Source: Burkholderiales bacterium
Lineage (GTDB): Bacteria > Pseudomonadota > Gammaproteobacteria > Burkholderiales > Burkholderiaceae_C
Direction: 5' to 3'
Length of the DNA stretch: 36,740 bases
Assembly: GCA_026400105.1 (NCBI GenBank)
Contig: JAPLPQ010000081.1
Coordinates: 1 to 36,740 of the forward strand
Part shown: piece after piece, positions 24,089-33,147 of the stretch
Layout: each line of letters starts with the position of its first letter
Position numbering within the stretch: the stretch's first letter is position 1
Notes under the pieces: generated by a model
Seen by the model: only the letters and a program-made list of their open reading frames with translations
What the model was told of the DNA's origin: nothing
Database searches by the model: none
Translations under genes and position numbers: made by a program

Positions 24089-25333
24089 ATGCTGAACTTC
24101 GTCTGGGTCGCCTTCATCCTGATCGGCTTCGTGGCCGCGCTGGCGCAGTTGCTCCAGGGCGACACCGCCATCTTCGCGCGCGTGCTGAGCGGCCTGTTCG
24201 ACAGCGCCAAGACCGGCTTCGATGTCTCGATCGGCCTGGTCGGCATCATGTGCCTGTGGCTCGGCATCATGAAGATCGGCGAGCGTGCCGGCGTGATCGA
24301 CCTGTTCGCGCGCGCGCTGGCGCCGTTCTTTCGCTGCGTCTTCCCGGGCATACCGCGCGGGCATCCGGCCGGCGGCAGCATCGTGATGAACTTCAGCCCC
24401 AACCTGCTCGGGCTCGACAACGCCGCCACGCCGCTGGGCCTCAAGGCCATGCGCGAGCTGCAGGAGATCAACCCGAACAAGGCAGTCGCCAGCGACCCGA
24501 TGGTGATGTTCCTGGTGCTCAATACCGCCGGCATCACGCTGATCCCGACCTCGGTGATCGCGATCCGTCAGAGCCTGGCGGCCGAGCAGGGCCTGGCCGG
24601 CTTCAACGGCGCCGACATCTTCCTGCCGACGCTGATCGCCACCTTCATCTCGTTCTGTGCCGGCCTGTTCGCGGTGGCCTGGGTGCAGCGCATCAACCTG
24701 CTGCGCGCGCCGGTGCTGGTCTTCCTGGCCGGCTTCATCGGACTGATGGCCGCGCTCTATGCGGCCTTGAGCGGCCTGCCACCGGAGCAGCTGGCGCAGA
24801 CCGTGGGGCTGCTGGGCAGCGGCGTCATCTTCAGCCTGATCGCGCTGTTCGTCGCGGTCGGTGCCTGGCGCGGCATCGATTGCTATGACAGCTTCGTCGA
24901 GGGCGCCAAGGAGGGCTTTGGCGTCGCGCTGCAGATCATTCCCTATCTGGTCGCGATGCTGGCGGCGATCTCGGTCTTTCGCAGCAGCGGCTGCATGGGC
25001 TATCTGCTCGGCGCGATCGAGGCGGTCGTGCGCTGGTTCGGGCTCGACACCGACTTCGTGCCGGCGCTGCCCGTGGGCCTCATGAAGACGCTGTCGGGCA
25101 GCGGCGCGCGCGGGCTGATGATCGACGTCATGAAGACCTACGGCGTCGACTCGTTCCAGGGCAAGCTTGCCGCCATCATCCAGGGCTCGACCGAGACCAC
25201 CTTCTACGTGCTGGCGGTCTATTTCGGCAGCGTCAACATCCGCCACACGCGCCAGGCGCTGGCCTGCGGCCTGTTTGCCGATGCGGTCGGCCTGGTCGGC
25301 GCGATCTTGGTGGGCTACCTGTTCTACCGCTGA
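24089..25333 (+). CDS. SpmA/SpmB-like nucleoside-recognition (Gate) membrane protein
   Basis: A 414-residue polytopic membrane protein that looks like a fusion of the spore maturation proteins A and B, two Gate (nucleoside recognition) domains in one chain. The N-terminal half has GLVGIMCLWLGIMKIGERAGV and MNFSPNLLGLDNAATPLGLKAM, the hallmark of the SpmA part. The C-terminal half has GAKEGFGVALQIIPYLVAML and GSTETTFYVLAVYFGSV, the hallmark of SpmB. Such fusions are common in non-sporulating proteobacteria and have no known function; a transport role is often suggested. ATG 24089 is chosen by homology and no clear ribosome-binding site is seen. Its link to protocatechuate is only positional. 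Confidence 0.85.
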   Translation: MLNFVWVAFILIGFVAALAQLLQGDTAIFARVLSGLFDSAKTGFDVSIGLVGIMCLWLGIMKIGERAGVIDLFARALAPFFRCVFPGIPRGHPAGGSIVMNFSPNLLGLDNAATPLGLKAMRELQEINPNKAVASDPMVMFLVLNTAGITLIPTSVIAIRQSLAAEQGLAGFNGADIFLPTLIATFISFCAGLFAVAWVQRINLLRAPVLVFLAGFIGLMAALYAALSGLPPEQLAQTVGLLGSGVIFSLIALFVAVGAWRGIDCYDSFVEGAKEGFGVALQIIPYLVAMLAAISVFRSSGCMGYLLGAIEAVVRWFGLDTDFVPALPVGLMKTLSGSGARGLMIDVMKTYGVDSFQGKLAAIIQGSTETTFYVLAVYFGSVNIRHTRQALACGLFADAVGLVGAILVGYLFYR

Positions 25334-25401
25334 TCGCACTCTGATCTCCCTTTGCGCCTGCCGCTGAACTTCCCCTTTCAAGTTTCATTTTTCAATCTGC
25401 C

Positions 25402-26427
25402 ATGACAACGACCTATCCGCAACGCCAGCTCGGCCCGTTCCCGGTTTCCGCCATCGGCCTGGGCTGCATGAACCTCAGCCACGCCTACGGCGCGCCGGTC
25501 TCGGCCGAGCAGGGCGAGCGCGTGCTGCTGGCCGCGCTCGACGCCGGCGTGACCCATTTCGACACCGCCGCGCTGTACGGCTTCGGCGCCAACGAGAGCC
25601 TGGTCGGCCGCGTGCTGGCGCAGCACCGCAGCCGCTTCACGCTGGCGAGCAAATGCGGCATGACTGGCGTCGACCTCAAGGGCGACGGCCAGAAGGTGCG
25701 CGTGATCGACGGCCGCCCCGAGACCATCCGCGCGACCTGCGAGGAAGCGCTCCAGCGGCTCAACACCGACGTGATCGACCTCTACTACCTGCACCGCTGG
25801 GACAAGCAGGTGCCGATCGAGGACAGCGTCGGCGCGTTGAGCGACCTGGTTTGCGCGGGCAAGATCCGCGCGATCGGCCTGTCCGAGGTTTCGGCCGACA
25901 CGCTCCGAAAGGCGCATGCCGTGCACCCGATCGCGGCGCTGCAGACTGAGTATTCGCTCTGGACCCGCAACCCCGAGATCGCGGTGCTCGACGCCTGCAA
26001 TGAACTCGGCGTGAGCTTCGTCGCCTTCAGCCCGGTCGCGCGCGGCTTCCTGTGTGGCGACCTGACCGATGTCGCGACGCTGCACGAGAAGGACATCCGC
26101 CGAGCCATGCCGCGCTTTGCGCCCGGCAACTACGCGGCCAACCTGCAGCTGCTGGCCCCTTACCGCGCGATTGCCGATGAGGTCGGCTGCAGCATGGCTC
26201 AGCTCGCGCTGGCCTGGCTGCTGCACAAGGACCCCAACATCCTGCCGATTCCGGGCACGACCAGCGTCGAGCATCTGCTGGACGACCTGGGCGCGATGAA
26301 TGTGCGCTTGAGTGCCGACCAGATGAGCCGGCTCGACGCCTGCATCCACCAAGGCAATGTGGCCGGCGCGCGCTACAACAGCCTGGGCACGAGCGAGGTC
26401 GATACCGAGAACTTCGAGGCGGCCTGA
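25402..26427 (+). CDS. Aldo/keto reductase
   Basis: A 341-residue NADPH-dependent aldo/keto reductase (YghZ/Tas-like group). The catalytic tetrad can be assigned: Asp in THFDTAALYG, Tyr in the same motif, Lys in ASKCGM and His in YYLHRWD. LGCMNLSHAYG at the start and LPIPGTTSVEHLLDDL near the C-terminus (cofactor phosphate-binding region) fit the family. Members reduce aldehydes and ketones to alcohols. It lies between the pmd and nag regions with 68 bp upstream and no obvious ribosome-binding site, so it may be on its own transcript. Nothing ties it to a specific substrate. Confidence 0.88.
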   Translation: MTTTYPQRQLGPFPVSAIGLGCMNLSHAYGAPVSAEQGERVLLAALDAGVTHFDTAALYGFGANESLVGRVLAQHRSRFTLASKCGMTGVDLKGDGQKVRVIDGRPETIRATCEEALQRLNTDVIDLYYLHRWDKQVPIEDSVGALSDLVCAGKIRAIGLSEVSADTLRKAHAVHPIAALQTEYSLWTRNPEIAVLDACNELGVSFVAFSPVARGFLCGDLTDVATLHEKDIRRAMPRFAPGNYAANLQLLAPYRAIADEVGCSMAQLALAWLLHKDPNILPIPGTTSVEHLLDDLGAMNVRLSADQMSRLDACIHQGNVAGARYNSLGTSEVDTENFEAA

Positions 26428-26444
26428 CTCGATGGATGGCGGTT

Positions 26445-26677
26445 TCAGAACGGGTATTGCTGTGCGCTCGGCTCGATCGTCAGCCACTTGAGCTCGGTGA
26501 ACTCATCGATGACGGCGCGGCCATCGAACCGCCCGTAGCCGCTGTCCTTGGTGCCGCCGTAGGGCGCCTGCGCTTCGTTCTGCACGGTCGCTCCATTGCA
26601 TGCACCGAGCCGTATTCCATCTCCATCGCGACCGCCAGGGCTCGGTTGACGTCGCGACCGAGCACGCCAGAGGACAG
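26445..26677 (-). pseudogene. C-terminal remnant of an aldehyde dehydrogenase, frameshifted
   Basis: The - strand of this otherwise gene-free 391-bp gap (26428-26818) encodes the end of an NAD-dependent aldehyde dehydrogenase. One frame gives LSSGVLGRDVNRALAVAMEMEYGSVH. A second frame continues the same family sequence as NGATVQNEAQAPYGGTKDSG, then YGRF, EFTELKWLTIEPSA and a final QQYPF with stop at 26445. The switch occurs at about 26601-26606, where one base appears lost (H-A-N-G expected). The N-terminal roughly 400 residues, including the catalytic cysteine, are absent. The C-terminus resembles salicylaldehyde/vanillin-type dehydrogenases. It lies downstream of the NahR-like gene on the same strand. 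Bases 26678-26818 show nothing recognisable. Confidence 0.85.
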
Positions 26678-26818
26678 TTGCCGGTCTGGGTTGCTCGGGA
26701 CGGCATATGGTGCCGGCAAAAGCAGCCGCTTTTCATCATCACAGTGAATGCAGTCTATTCCCGTGGATGATGAATATTCTCGCTGACCTGAACCGGGCGG
26801 CCTGCCAGGCATTGGCGC

Positions 26819-27736
26819 TCACACCGGGCTGGGGGCATCGGCGAACAGTTCGACCAGCAGCTGCCTGAGCCACAGGTTGGCCGGATCGCGGTTGTACTTG
26901 GCATGCCAGAACAGGTTGATGGCGATTTCCGGCAGCGGGATCGGATGGGGCGAGACGCTCAGTCCGAACGGTTCCCGGCAGCGTTCGGCAAACCGCTCCG
27001 GCAGCGTCGCGATCAGGTCGGTCGATTGCAGGATATGCCCGACCGCGATGAAGTGGGGCACCACCAGCCGCATGCGGCGCTTGACGCCGGCGCGCTCCAG
27101 CAACTCGTCGATCTCGGCGTGGCCGGTGTTGGCGGCCACTACCCCGACATGCTCGAGCTCGCAGAACTGCTCCAGGCTCATGGGCGTGGCGGCGCTCGCG
27201 TGCTGCTGGCGAAAGACGCAGACATAGCGGTGCCGGAACAGGCGACGCTGGAAGAAGCCGGCCTGCAGGTTGGGCTGGTGGCCCAGCGTCAGGTCGACCG
27301 AGCCCGACTCCATGTCATCCCTGAGATTGCCGCTGTTGGGGCGCAGCGTGGTGATCTGGATTCTTGGCGCGAGCCGGGACAGGGCCTCCATCAGCGGAGG
27401 CATGAAGTACATCTCGCCGATGTCGGTCATGGCGAGATTGAAGTTCCTGCTGCTGCTCAGCGGATCGAAGGTGTCGCGCCGCGCCAGCACGGTCTGCAGC
27501 GCATTGAGGGCATACATCACCGGCTCCGACAGGTGCAGGGCGTAGGGGGTCGGCTCCATGCCACGCGAGGTGCGCAGGAACAGCTCGTCCTTCAGCACCG
27601 TGCGCAGCCGCTTGAGGGCGTTGCTGACCGCGGGCTGGGTCAGGCCCAGCTTGTCGGCGGCGGTCGAGACGCTGCGGTCGAGCAGCAGTTGATTGAAGAC
27701 CACCAGCAGGTTGAGGTCGATCTCGCGCAGGTCCAT
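26819..27736 (-). CDS. nagR: LysR-family regulator of the NahR/NagR type
   Basis: A 305-residue LysR regulator very like NahR/NagR, the salicylate-responsive activators of naphthalene and salicylate operons. The N-terminus LREIDLNLLVVFNQLLLDRS and the helix LGLTQPAVSNALKRLR are close to NahR. So are GMEPTPYALHLSEPV, FNLAMTDIGEMYFMPPLME, GFFQRRLF and LPEIAINLFWHAKYNRD. It is divergent from the salicylate 5-hydroxylase genes, with 112 bp between, and a NahR-type operator lies there (27751-27765). By analogy it is always bound and activates transcription when salicylate is present. It probably also represses its own gene. The identity is strong by recognition, though no alignment could be run. 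Confidence 0.92.
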   Translation of the reverse strand: MDLREIDLNLLVVFNQLLLDRSVSTAADKLGLTQPAVSNALKRLRTVLKDELFLRTSRGMEPTPYALHLSEPVMYALNALQTVLARRDTFDPLSSSRNFNLAMTDIGEMYFMPPLMEALSRLAPRIQITTLRPNSGNLRDDMESGSVDLTLGHQPNLQAGFFQRRLFRHRYVCVFRQQHASAATPMSLEQFCELEHVGVVAANTGHAEIDELLERAGVKRRMRLVVPHFIAVGHILQSTDLIATLPERFAERCREPFGLSVSPHPIPLPEIAINLFWHAKYNRDPANLWLRQLLVELFADAPSPV

Positions 27737-27750
27737 GAAGTCGTTCCTTT

Positions 27751-27765
27751 ATTCACGTTGGTGAT
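27751..27765 (+). promoter_or_regulatory. NahR/NagR operator box
   Basis: ATTCACGTTGGTGAT matches the NahR consensus ATTCACGCT-N2-TGAT at all fixed positions but one (C to T). It lies 14 bp before the nagR-like gene start and 83 bp before the reductase start, in the divergent gap 27737-27848. AT-rich TTATAT (27793) and CAGAAT (27811) are possible -10 elements; I cannot choose between them. Confidence 0.75.
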
Positions 27766-27848
27766 TGCGTGTATCAGTTTCTGTTTATCGACTTATATCG
27801 CAAGGCTGGACAGAATCGCATTCCAACGGAGACAACGGTAAAAAGAAC

Positions 27849-28838
27849 ATGGAACTCGTCGTAGCACCCCTCAATTTGCATCTGAACGTCGAAAGCGGCA
27901 GCAACCTGCTCGACGTGCTGCGGGCCCACGCGCTGCCCATTTCCTACAGCTGCATGTCGGGCCGCTGCGGCACCTGCCGTTGCCGCGTGGTCGAGGGACA
28001 GGTGCTCGACAGTGGCCCCGAGGCGGGCCGTCCCCAGATCGGCGGCCAGGACGCCTATGTCCTCGCCTGCCAGACCGTGCTGACCGAGAGCTGCACCATC
28101 GAGTTGCCCGAGCTCGACGAGGTGGTGGTGCATCCGGCACGCATCATCAAGGGCACAGTCACTGCCATCGAGCAGGCGACCCACGACATTCGCCGCGTGC
28201 GCGTCAAGCTGGCCAAGCCGCTCGAATTCAGCCCGGGCCAGTACGCAACGCTGCAGTTCACGCCCGAGCATATCCGGCCCTATTCCATGGCCGGCCTGCC
28301 GGGGGACGCGGAGATGGAGTTCCAGATCCGGCTCGTGCCAGGTGGCCGCGTGACCGAGTATGTATTCGATCAGCTGCAAGTCGGTGCCGCGATCCGCGTC
28401 AGCGGCCCGCTCGGCACCGCCTATCTCAGGCGCAAGCACACCGGACCGATGCTCTGCGTCGGTGGCGGTACCGGGCTGGCTCCGGTGCTGTCGATCGTGC
28501 GCGGCGCGCTCGAGGCCGGCATGGACAACCCGATCCACCTCTACTTCGGCGTGCGCAGCCAGCAAGACCTCTATGACGCCGAACGGCTGCAGGCGCTGGC
28601 TGCCCTGCATCCGAACCTCAAGGTCAACCTCGTGATTGCGACCGGCCCCGTCGGGCCAGGGCAGCGCAGCGGTCTGGTGACCGATGTGATCAGGCAGGAC
28701 TTCGGCTCGCTGGCGGGCTGGCGCGCCTACCTGTGCGGTGCTCCCGCCATGGTCGAGGCCCTCAGCCTGCTCGCCACCAGCCTGGGCATGGAGCCCGGAC
28801 AGGTCCATGCCGATGCCTTCTACCCGAGCGGTGTCTGA
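27849..28838 (+). CDS. nagAa: Salicylate 5-hydroxylase ferredoxin reductase component
   Basis: A 329-residue electron-transfer reductase of the NagAa/NahAa type. The N-terminal plant-type [2Fe-2S] domain has Cys35, Cys40, Cys43 ([10 protein letters not shown]) and Cys74 (LACQ). The FAD domain shows RPYSMAG (residues near 140) and the NAD domain shows [15 protein letters not shown]. It passes electrons from NADH to the Rieske ferredoxin. ATG 27849 is the point where family sequence begins (MELVVAPLN), though only a weak purine-rich site precedes it; the upstream frame covers the promoter. It leads the order reductase, large subunit, small subunit, ferredoxin, exactly as nagAa-G-H-Ab. Confidence 0.92.
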   Translation: MELVVAPLNLHLNVESGSNLLDVLRAHALPISYSCMSGRCGTCRCRVVEGQVLDSGPEAGRPQIGGQDAYVLACQTVLTESCTIELPELDEVVVHPARIIKGTVTAIEQATHDIRRVRVKLAKPLEFSPGQYATLQFTPEHIRPYSMAGLPGDAEMEFQIRLVPGGRVTEYVFDQLQVGAAIRVSGPLGTAYLRRKHTGPMLCVGGGTGLAPVLSIVRGALEAGMDNPIHLYFGVRSQQDLYDAERLQALAALHPNLKVNLVIATGPVGPGQRSGLVTDVIRQDFGSLAGWRAYLCGAPAMVEALSLLATSLGMEPGQVHADAFYPSGV

Positions 28839-28884
28839 CACCCCGCTACCGCTGACAAGAACCTACCTCCAAGGAGACCAAGTG

Positions 28885-30147
28885 ATGAGTGAACCCAAGA
28901 CCGTGTTCCCCCAGGACCCGAAGTGGCCGGGCGATGGAACCAGCAAGGTGCCTTTCTGGGCCTACACCCGCGAAGACCTGTACCAGAAGGAGCTCGACCG
29001 GCTGTTCTACTCCGGCCACTGGTGCTATGTCGGTCTCGAGGCCGAGATCCCGAATCCGGGCGACTTCCGGCGCACGGTGATCGGCGAGCGCTCGGTCATC
29101 ATGGCGCGCGACCAGGACGGCAGCATCAACGTGATCGAGAACGTCTGCGCCCACCGCGGCATGCGTTTCGTGCGCGAGCGCAGCGGCAACCGCAAGGATT
29201 TCTTCTGCGCCTACCACCAGTGGAACTACAGCCTCAAGGGCGACCTGCAGGGCGTGCCGTTTCGCCGCGGCGTCAAGCAGGACGGCAAGATCAACGGCGG
29301 CATGCCCAAGGAGTTCAAGCTGGAGGAAAACGGCCTGACCAAGCTCAAGGTCGCGACCCGTGGCGGCGTGGTGTTCGCTTCCTTCGATCATGAAGTCGAG
29401 CCGCTCGAGGAGTTCCTGGGCCCGACCATCCTGCAGTATTTCGACCGCGTCTTCAACGGCCGCAAGCTCAAGATCCTGGGCTACCGCCGCCAGCGCATCC
29501 CGGGCAACTGGAAGCTGATGCAGGAGAACATCAAGGACCCCTACCACCCTGGCTTGCTGCACACCTGGTTCTCGACCTTCGGGCTCTGGCGTGCCGACAA
29601 CAAGTCCGAGTTGAAGATGGATGCCAAGTTCCGTCACGCGGCGATGATTTCCACCCGCGGCCAGGGCGGCAAGAACGAGGAAGTGGTCTCGGGCGTCGAC
29701 AGCTTCAAGGACCAGATGAAGGTCAACGACCCGCGCCTGCTCGACATCGTGCCAGAGCCCTGGTGGGGTGGCCCGACGGCCGTGATGACCACCATCTTCC
29801 CGAGCGTGATCATCCAGCAGCAGGTCAACAGCGTGTCGACCCGCCATATCCAGCCCAACGGCCACGGTTCCTTCGACTTCGTCTGGACGCACTTCGGCTT
29901 CGAGGATGACGACGAAGAGTGGACCCAGCGCCGCCTGATCCAGGCCAACCTGTTCGGCCCGGCTGGCTTTGTCTCGGCCGATGACGGCGAAGTCATCGAG
30001 TGGTCGCAGGAAGGCTTCGAGCAGAAACCGTCCCACCGCACCGTGATCGAGATGGGCGGCCACGACATTGGCGATGCCGACCACATGGTGACCGAGACGC
30101 TGATCCGCGGCATGTACGACTACTGGCGCAAGGTAATGGGGGAATAA
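28885..30147 (+). CDS. nagG: Salicylate 5-hydroxylase large (alpha) subunit
   Basis: A 420-residue Rieske oxygenase alpha subunit matching NagG, which hydroxylates salicylate at C5 to give gentisate. The Rieske [2Fe-2S] ligands are Cys88-x-His90 (CAHRG) and Cys108-x2-His111 (CAYHQW). The mononuclear iron site has [14 protein letters not shown] with Asp218, His221 and His226, and a distal acidic pair in [13 protein letters not shown] 28885 has a strong AAGGAG site. The close resemblance across the whole chain ([51 protein letters not shown]) supports the salicylate assignment over benzoate or naphthalene. A related substrate such as a substituted salicylate cannot be excluded. Confidence 0.92.
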   Translation: MSEPKTVFPQDPKWPGDGTSKVPFWAYTREDLYQKELDRLFYSGHWCYVGLEAEIPNPGDFRRTVIGERSVIMARDQDGSINVIENVCAHRGMRFVRERSGNRKDFFCAYHQWNYSLKGDLQGVPFRRGVKQDGKINGGMPKEFKLEENGLTKLKVATRGGVVFASFDHEVEPLEEFLGPTILQYFDRVFNGRKLKILGYRRQRIPGNWKLMQENIKDPYHPGLLHTWFSTFGLWRADNKSELKMDAKFRHAAMISTRGQGGKNEEVVSGVDSFKDQMKVNDPRLLDIVPEPWWGGPTAVMTTIFPSVIIQQQVNSVSTRHIQPNGHGSFDFVWTHFGFEDDDEEWTQRRLIQANLFGPAGFVSADDGEVIEWSQEGFEQKPSHRTVIEMGGHDIGDADHMVTETLIRGMYDYWRKVMGE

Positions 30148-30149
30148 CG

Positions 30150-30635
30150 ATGATCGACTTCAAGACTTACTACGAACTGCTCAATCTCTACAGCGACTAC
30201 GCCATGGTCTGCGACTCGGCGGAATGGGAGAAATGGCCCGAGTTCTTCGTCGAGGATGGCACCTACCGGCTGCAGCCGCGCGAGAACCACGAGCAGGGCC
30301 TGCCGCTGTGCCTGCTGGCACTCGAGAGCCAGGCCATGATCCGCGACCGCGTCTACGGGGTCAAGGAAACCATGTACCACGACCCGTACTACCAGCGTCA
30401 CATCGTCGGCACGCCCCGCATCCTCTCGGTCGAGCAAGACAGCCACGGCGAACGCATCGAGTCCGAGGCCAATTACGTCGTCGTGCGCACCAAGATCGAC
30501 GGTGAGTCGACCGTCTTCAATGCCGGCTTCTACCGCGACCTGATCGTGCGCACCCCCGACGGCCTCAAGCTGCAGTCTCGCCTGTGCGTCTACGACAGCG
30601 AAATGATCGCCAACTCCATCATCTACCCGATCTGA
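30150..30635 (+). CDS. nagH: Salicylate 5-hydroxylase small (beta) subunit
   Basis: A 161-residue ring-hydroxylating dioxygenase beta subunit (NTF2/SnoaL-like fold) matching NagH. It has no cofactors and stabilises the alpha3-beta3 hexamer. Landmarks are [41 protein letters not shown] and the C-terminal [23 protein letters not shown] 30150 follows the nagG stop by two bases with GGGGGAATAAC between, so translation is coupled to the large subunit. The 50 residues of open frame upstream lie inside nagG and are not used. The length is normal. Confidence 0.92.
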   Translation: MIDFKTYYELLNLYSDYAMVCDSAEWEKWPEFFVEDGTYRLQPRENHEQGLPLCLLALESQAMIRDRVYGVKETMYHDPYYQRHIVGTPRILSVEQDSHGERIESEANYVVVRTKIDGESTVFNAGFYRDLIVRTPDGLKLQSRLCVYDSEMIANSIIYPI

Positions 30636-30646
30636 GGGGCAACGCC

Positions 30647-30961
30647 ATGGCAGAACAATGGATTGATGCCGCCGCGCTGGACGCCGTGCCCGAGGGCGAT
30701 GTGATCGGCATCCGCGTCGCGGGCAAGGAGATCGCGCTGTACGAGGTCGAGGGCGAGATCTACGCCACCGACAACCTGTGCACCCATGGCGCCGCCCGCA
30801 TGAGCGACGGCTTCCTCGAGGGGCGCGAGATCGAATGCCCCCTGCACCAGGGCCGTTTCGACGTCTGCAGCGGTAAGGCTTTGTGCGCGCCGCTGACCGA
30901 GAACATCCGCACCTATCCGGTCCGGATCGAGAACCTGCGCGTGATGCTCAAGCTCGACTGA
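30647..30961 (+). CDS. nagAb: Rieske ferredoxin of the salicylate 5-hydroxylase
   Basis: A 104-residue Rieske-type ferredoxin that shuttles electrons from the reductase to the oxygenase. The cluster ligands are Cys45-x-His47 (CTHGAA) and Cys64-x2-His67 (CPLHQGRF). [16 protein letters not shown] and the ending [15 protein letters not shown] are typical of NagAb/NahAb. The start at 30647 is 11 bp after nagH with GAGGGG upstream. In naphthalene degraders this gene is followed by nagAc and nagAd for naphthalene dioxygenase. Here transporter genes follow instead, so the set serves salicylate hydroxylation only. Confidence 0.93.
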   Translation: MAEQWIDAAALDAVPEGDVIGIRVAGKEIALYEVEGEIYATDNLCTHGAARMSDGFLEGREIECPLHQGRFDVCSGKALCAPLTENIRTYPVRIENLRVMLKLD

Positions 30962-30973
30962 GATCGAGCCCCC

Positions 30974-30993
30974 GGGGTGCCGTCTGGCACCCC
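30974..30993 (+). terminator. Stem-loop after the ferredoxin gene
   Basis: GGGGTGCC and GGCACCCC form a perfect 8-bp stem with a GTCT loop, 12 bp after the ferredoxin stop. It is followed by GTTTCAC, not a true T-run. It is a partial terminator or mRNA-protecting structure between hydroxylase and transporter genes. Confidence 0.55.
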
Positions 30994-31047
30994 GTTTCAC
31001 GTTGTACGCCCCGCCCGGGGCCATTACCCATCCATCAGGAGACAAGA

Positions 31048-32220
31048 ATGACATCCCGCACCATCTGGAAATTCATGGCCGTCAGCGCGGCGACCTTCGG
31101 CCTCTGCGCGGCCCATGCCGACGTCAAGATCGGCTTCAGCGGCCCCCTGTCCGGCCCGGTCGCCGCGGTCGGTCAGGACCAGTACGACGGCTTCATGCTC
31201 GGCATCGAGTCGCTGGGCAAGAAGCTCGGCGGCGAGGCGGTGACGGTGCTGCGCGAGGACGACCAGCTCAAGCCCGAGCTGGGCAACCAGATCGCGCGCA
31301 AGCTGATCGACCGCGACAAGGTGGACGCCATCGTCGGCCTGGGTTTCTCCAACGTGCTGATGGCCAGCCTGCCGCGCATCGTCGAGTCCGGCACCGTGGC
31401 GATCGCGACCAATGCCGGCCCGTCGCCGCTCGCCGGCAGCGGCTGCCTGCCTAATGTGTTCTCGATGTCCTGGCAGAACGACGGCGCGGCCGAAGCCATG
31501 GGCAAGTACGCCCAGGACAGCGGCTACAAGCGTGTCTACCTGATGGCGCCCAACTACCAGGCGGGCAAGGACTACATCGCCGGCTTCAAGCGCTTCTACA
31601 AGGGCCAGGTGCTCGACGAGGTCTACACCCAGGTCAACCAGCCCGACTACTCGGCCGAGATCGCGCAGTTGCAGGCGGCCGGTCCCGATGCCGTGTTCGT
31701 GTTCTACCCGGGCGGCATGGGGGTCAACTTCGTCAAGCAGTTCAGCCAGGCCGGCCTGATGAAGAAGACGGCACTGCTGTCGGCCTTCACGGTGGACGGC
31801 ACCACCATTTCCTCGCTGCGCGATGCCGCAGTCGGCACCGTTTCCGGCGCCATGTGGGACGTGGCGCTCAAGACGCCCGGCAACGCCGAGTTCATCGCCA
31901 GCTTCAGCAAGAAGTACGGCCGCGTGCCCAGCCACTACGCGGCGGTCGGCTTTGATACGGCCAAGCTGCTCGATATCGCGCTGCGCAAGGTCAAGGGCAA
32001 CACCAGCGACAAGGCGGCCTTTGCCGCCGCGGTGAAGTCGGCCGGCTCCGAGCTCAAGTCGGTGCGCGGCCCGTTTCGCTTCAACAGCAACCACATGCCG
32101 GTGCAGAACTACTATGCGTTCCAGACCGTCAAGGACGGCGGCAACGTGACGGTCAAGCAGCTCGGCACGCCGCTGCAGGAGCACCAGGATGTCTACGTCA
32201 CCCAGTGCAAGCCGAGGTAA
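31048..32220 (+). CDS. LIV-type ABC transporter substrate-binding protein
   Basis: A 390-residue periplasmic type I binding protein of the branched-chain amino acid/aromatic acid (HAAT) family. ATG 31048 has AGGAGA upstream and gives a signal peptide (MTSRTIWKFMAVSAATFG, cleaved after AHA). The mature part begins DVKIGFSGPLSGPVAAVGQDQ and has GLGFSNVLMAS and PDAVFVFYPGGMGVNFVKQF. It is the first of five co-directional genes for a complete importer. Family members in aromatic operons bind benzoate-like acids. Placement between the salicylate hydroxylase and gentisate dioxygenase suggests salicylate or a hydroxybenzoate as ligand, which is an inference. Confidence 0.9.
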   Translation: MTSRTIWKFMAVSAATFGLCAAHADVKIGFSGPLSGPVAAVGQDQYDGFMLGIESLGKKLGGEAVTVLREDDQLKPELGNQIARKLIDRDKVDAIVGLGFSNVLMASLPRIVESGTVAIATNAGPSPLAGSGCLPNVFSMSWQNDGAAEAMGKYAQDSGYKRVYLMAPNYQAGKDYIAGFKRFYKGQVLDEVYTQVNQPDYSAEIAQLQAAGPDAVFVFYPGGMGVNFVKQFSQAGLMKKTALLSAFTVDGTTISSLRDAAVGTVSGAMWDVALKTPGNAEFIASFSKKYGRVPSHYAAVGFDTAKLLDIALRKVKGNTSDKAAFAAAVKSAGSELKSVRGPFRFNSNHMPVQNYYAFQTVKDGGNVTVKQLGTPLQEHQDVYVTQCKPR

Positions 32221-32223
32221 GCG

Positions 32224-33147
32224 ATGACGGCTTCACTGTTTATCGCGCAATTGCTCAACGGCCTGCAGTACGGGATCATGCTGTTCCTGCTGGCCGCCGG
32301 GCTGACGCTGGTGTTCGGCATCATGAGCTTCGTCAACCTGGCGCACGGCTCGCTCTACATGCTGGGCGCCTATGCGGCGGCCGTGGTCGGCGTGCAGACC
32401 GGGTCCTTCGCGCTGGGCGTGCTGGCGGCGGTCGCCACCGGCGTGATCGTGGGCATGGCGCTCGAATGGGTCGCCGTGTCGCGCCTGTACCGGCGCGATC
32501 ACCTCGACCATGTGCTGGCGACCTTCGGGCTCGTGCTGTTCTTCAACGAGGTGGTGCGCATGATCTGGGGCGCGCAGCCGATGTTCGTCTCGCTGCCTGA
32601 GTCGCTGTCCGGCACGGTCGAGCTGTTCGGCTTCAGCTATCCGACCTACCGCTTCCTGATCATCGGGGTCGGCTTGCTGGTGGCGGCTGGCAGCCAGTGG
32701 CTGATCCACAAGACCCGGGTCGGCATGCTGATCCGCGCCGGCTCGGTGAACCCGCAGATGGTCGGTGCCCTGGGCGTGAACATCCGCCTGCTCAATGCCA
32801 TGCTGTTTGCGCTCGGCGCCGGACTGGCTGCGCTGGCGGGTGCCATGGCCGGACCGATCCTGTCGGTGCAAAGCGGCATGGGCGAGCCGGTGCTGATCAC
32901 GACCCTGGTCGTGATCGTGATCGGTGGCATCGGTTCGGTCCACGGCGCGCTGTACGCCGGCATCATCGTCGGCCTGGTCGACACGCTGGGGCGGACTTTC
33001 CTGCCCCTGCTGATGCGCGAGTTTGCCGACCGCGAGGTGGCGCAGGCCGCCGGTCCCGCGCTGGCCTCGATGCTGATCTACCTGCTGATGGCGGCGATCC
33101 TGGCCTGGAAGCCCCAGGGGCTGTTCCCGGCACACAAGGGGAAATGA
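32224..33147 (+). CDS. LIV-type ABC transporter permease (LivH-like)
   Basis: A 307-residue inner-membrane permease of the branched-chain amino acid family with about eight hydrophobic segments. It begins ASLFIAQLLNGLQYGIMLFL and has LTLVFGIMSFVNLAHGSLYMLGAY, the LivH hallmark. Later it has RAGSVNPQMVGALGVNIRLL and GGIGSVHGALYAGIIVGL, the EAA-like coupling region that contacts the ATPase. It starts three bases after the binding-protein stop and its stop overlaps the next gene by four bases. It forms the pore with the LivM-like protein. Substrate specificity is set elsewhere. Confidence 0.92.
   Translation: MTASLFIAQLLNGLQYGIMLFLLAAGLTLVFGIMSFVNLAHGSLYMLGAYAAAVVGVQTGSFALGVLAAVATGVIVGMALEWVAVSRLYRRDHLDHVLATFGLVLFFNEVVRMIWGAQPMFVSLPESLSGTVELFGFSYPTYRFLIIGVGLLVAAGSQWLIHKTRVGMLIRAGSVNPQMVGALGVNIRLLNAMLFALGAGLAALAGAMAGPILSVQSGMGEPVLITTLVVIVIGGIGSVHGALYAGIIVGLVDTLGRTFLPLLMREFADREVAQAAGPALASMLIYLLMAAILAWKPQGLFPAHKGK

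Noticed and set aside
24077-25381. A 434-residue - strand open frame opposite the SpmA/B-like protein
   Set aside because: It has the same mirror composition (Arg, Gln, His, Asp) and no ribosome-binding site or conserved motif; it is a shadow of the membrane-protein gene.
31024-32184. A 386-residue - strand open frame opposite the ABC binding protein
   Set aside because: It shows no recognisable domain, and the + strand has a signal peptide, start site and operon context.
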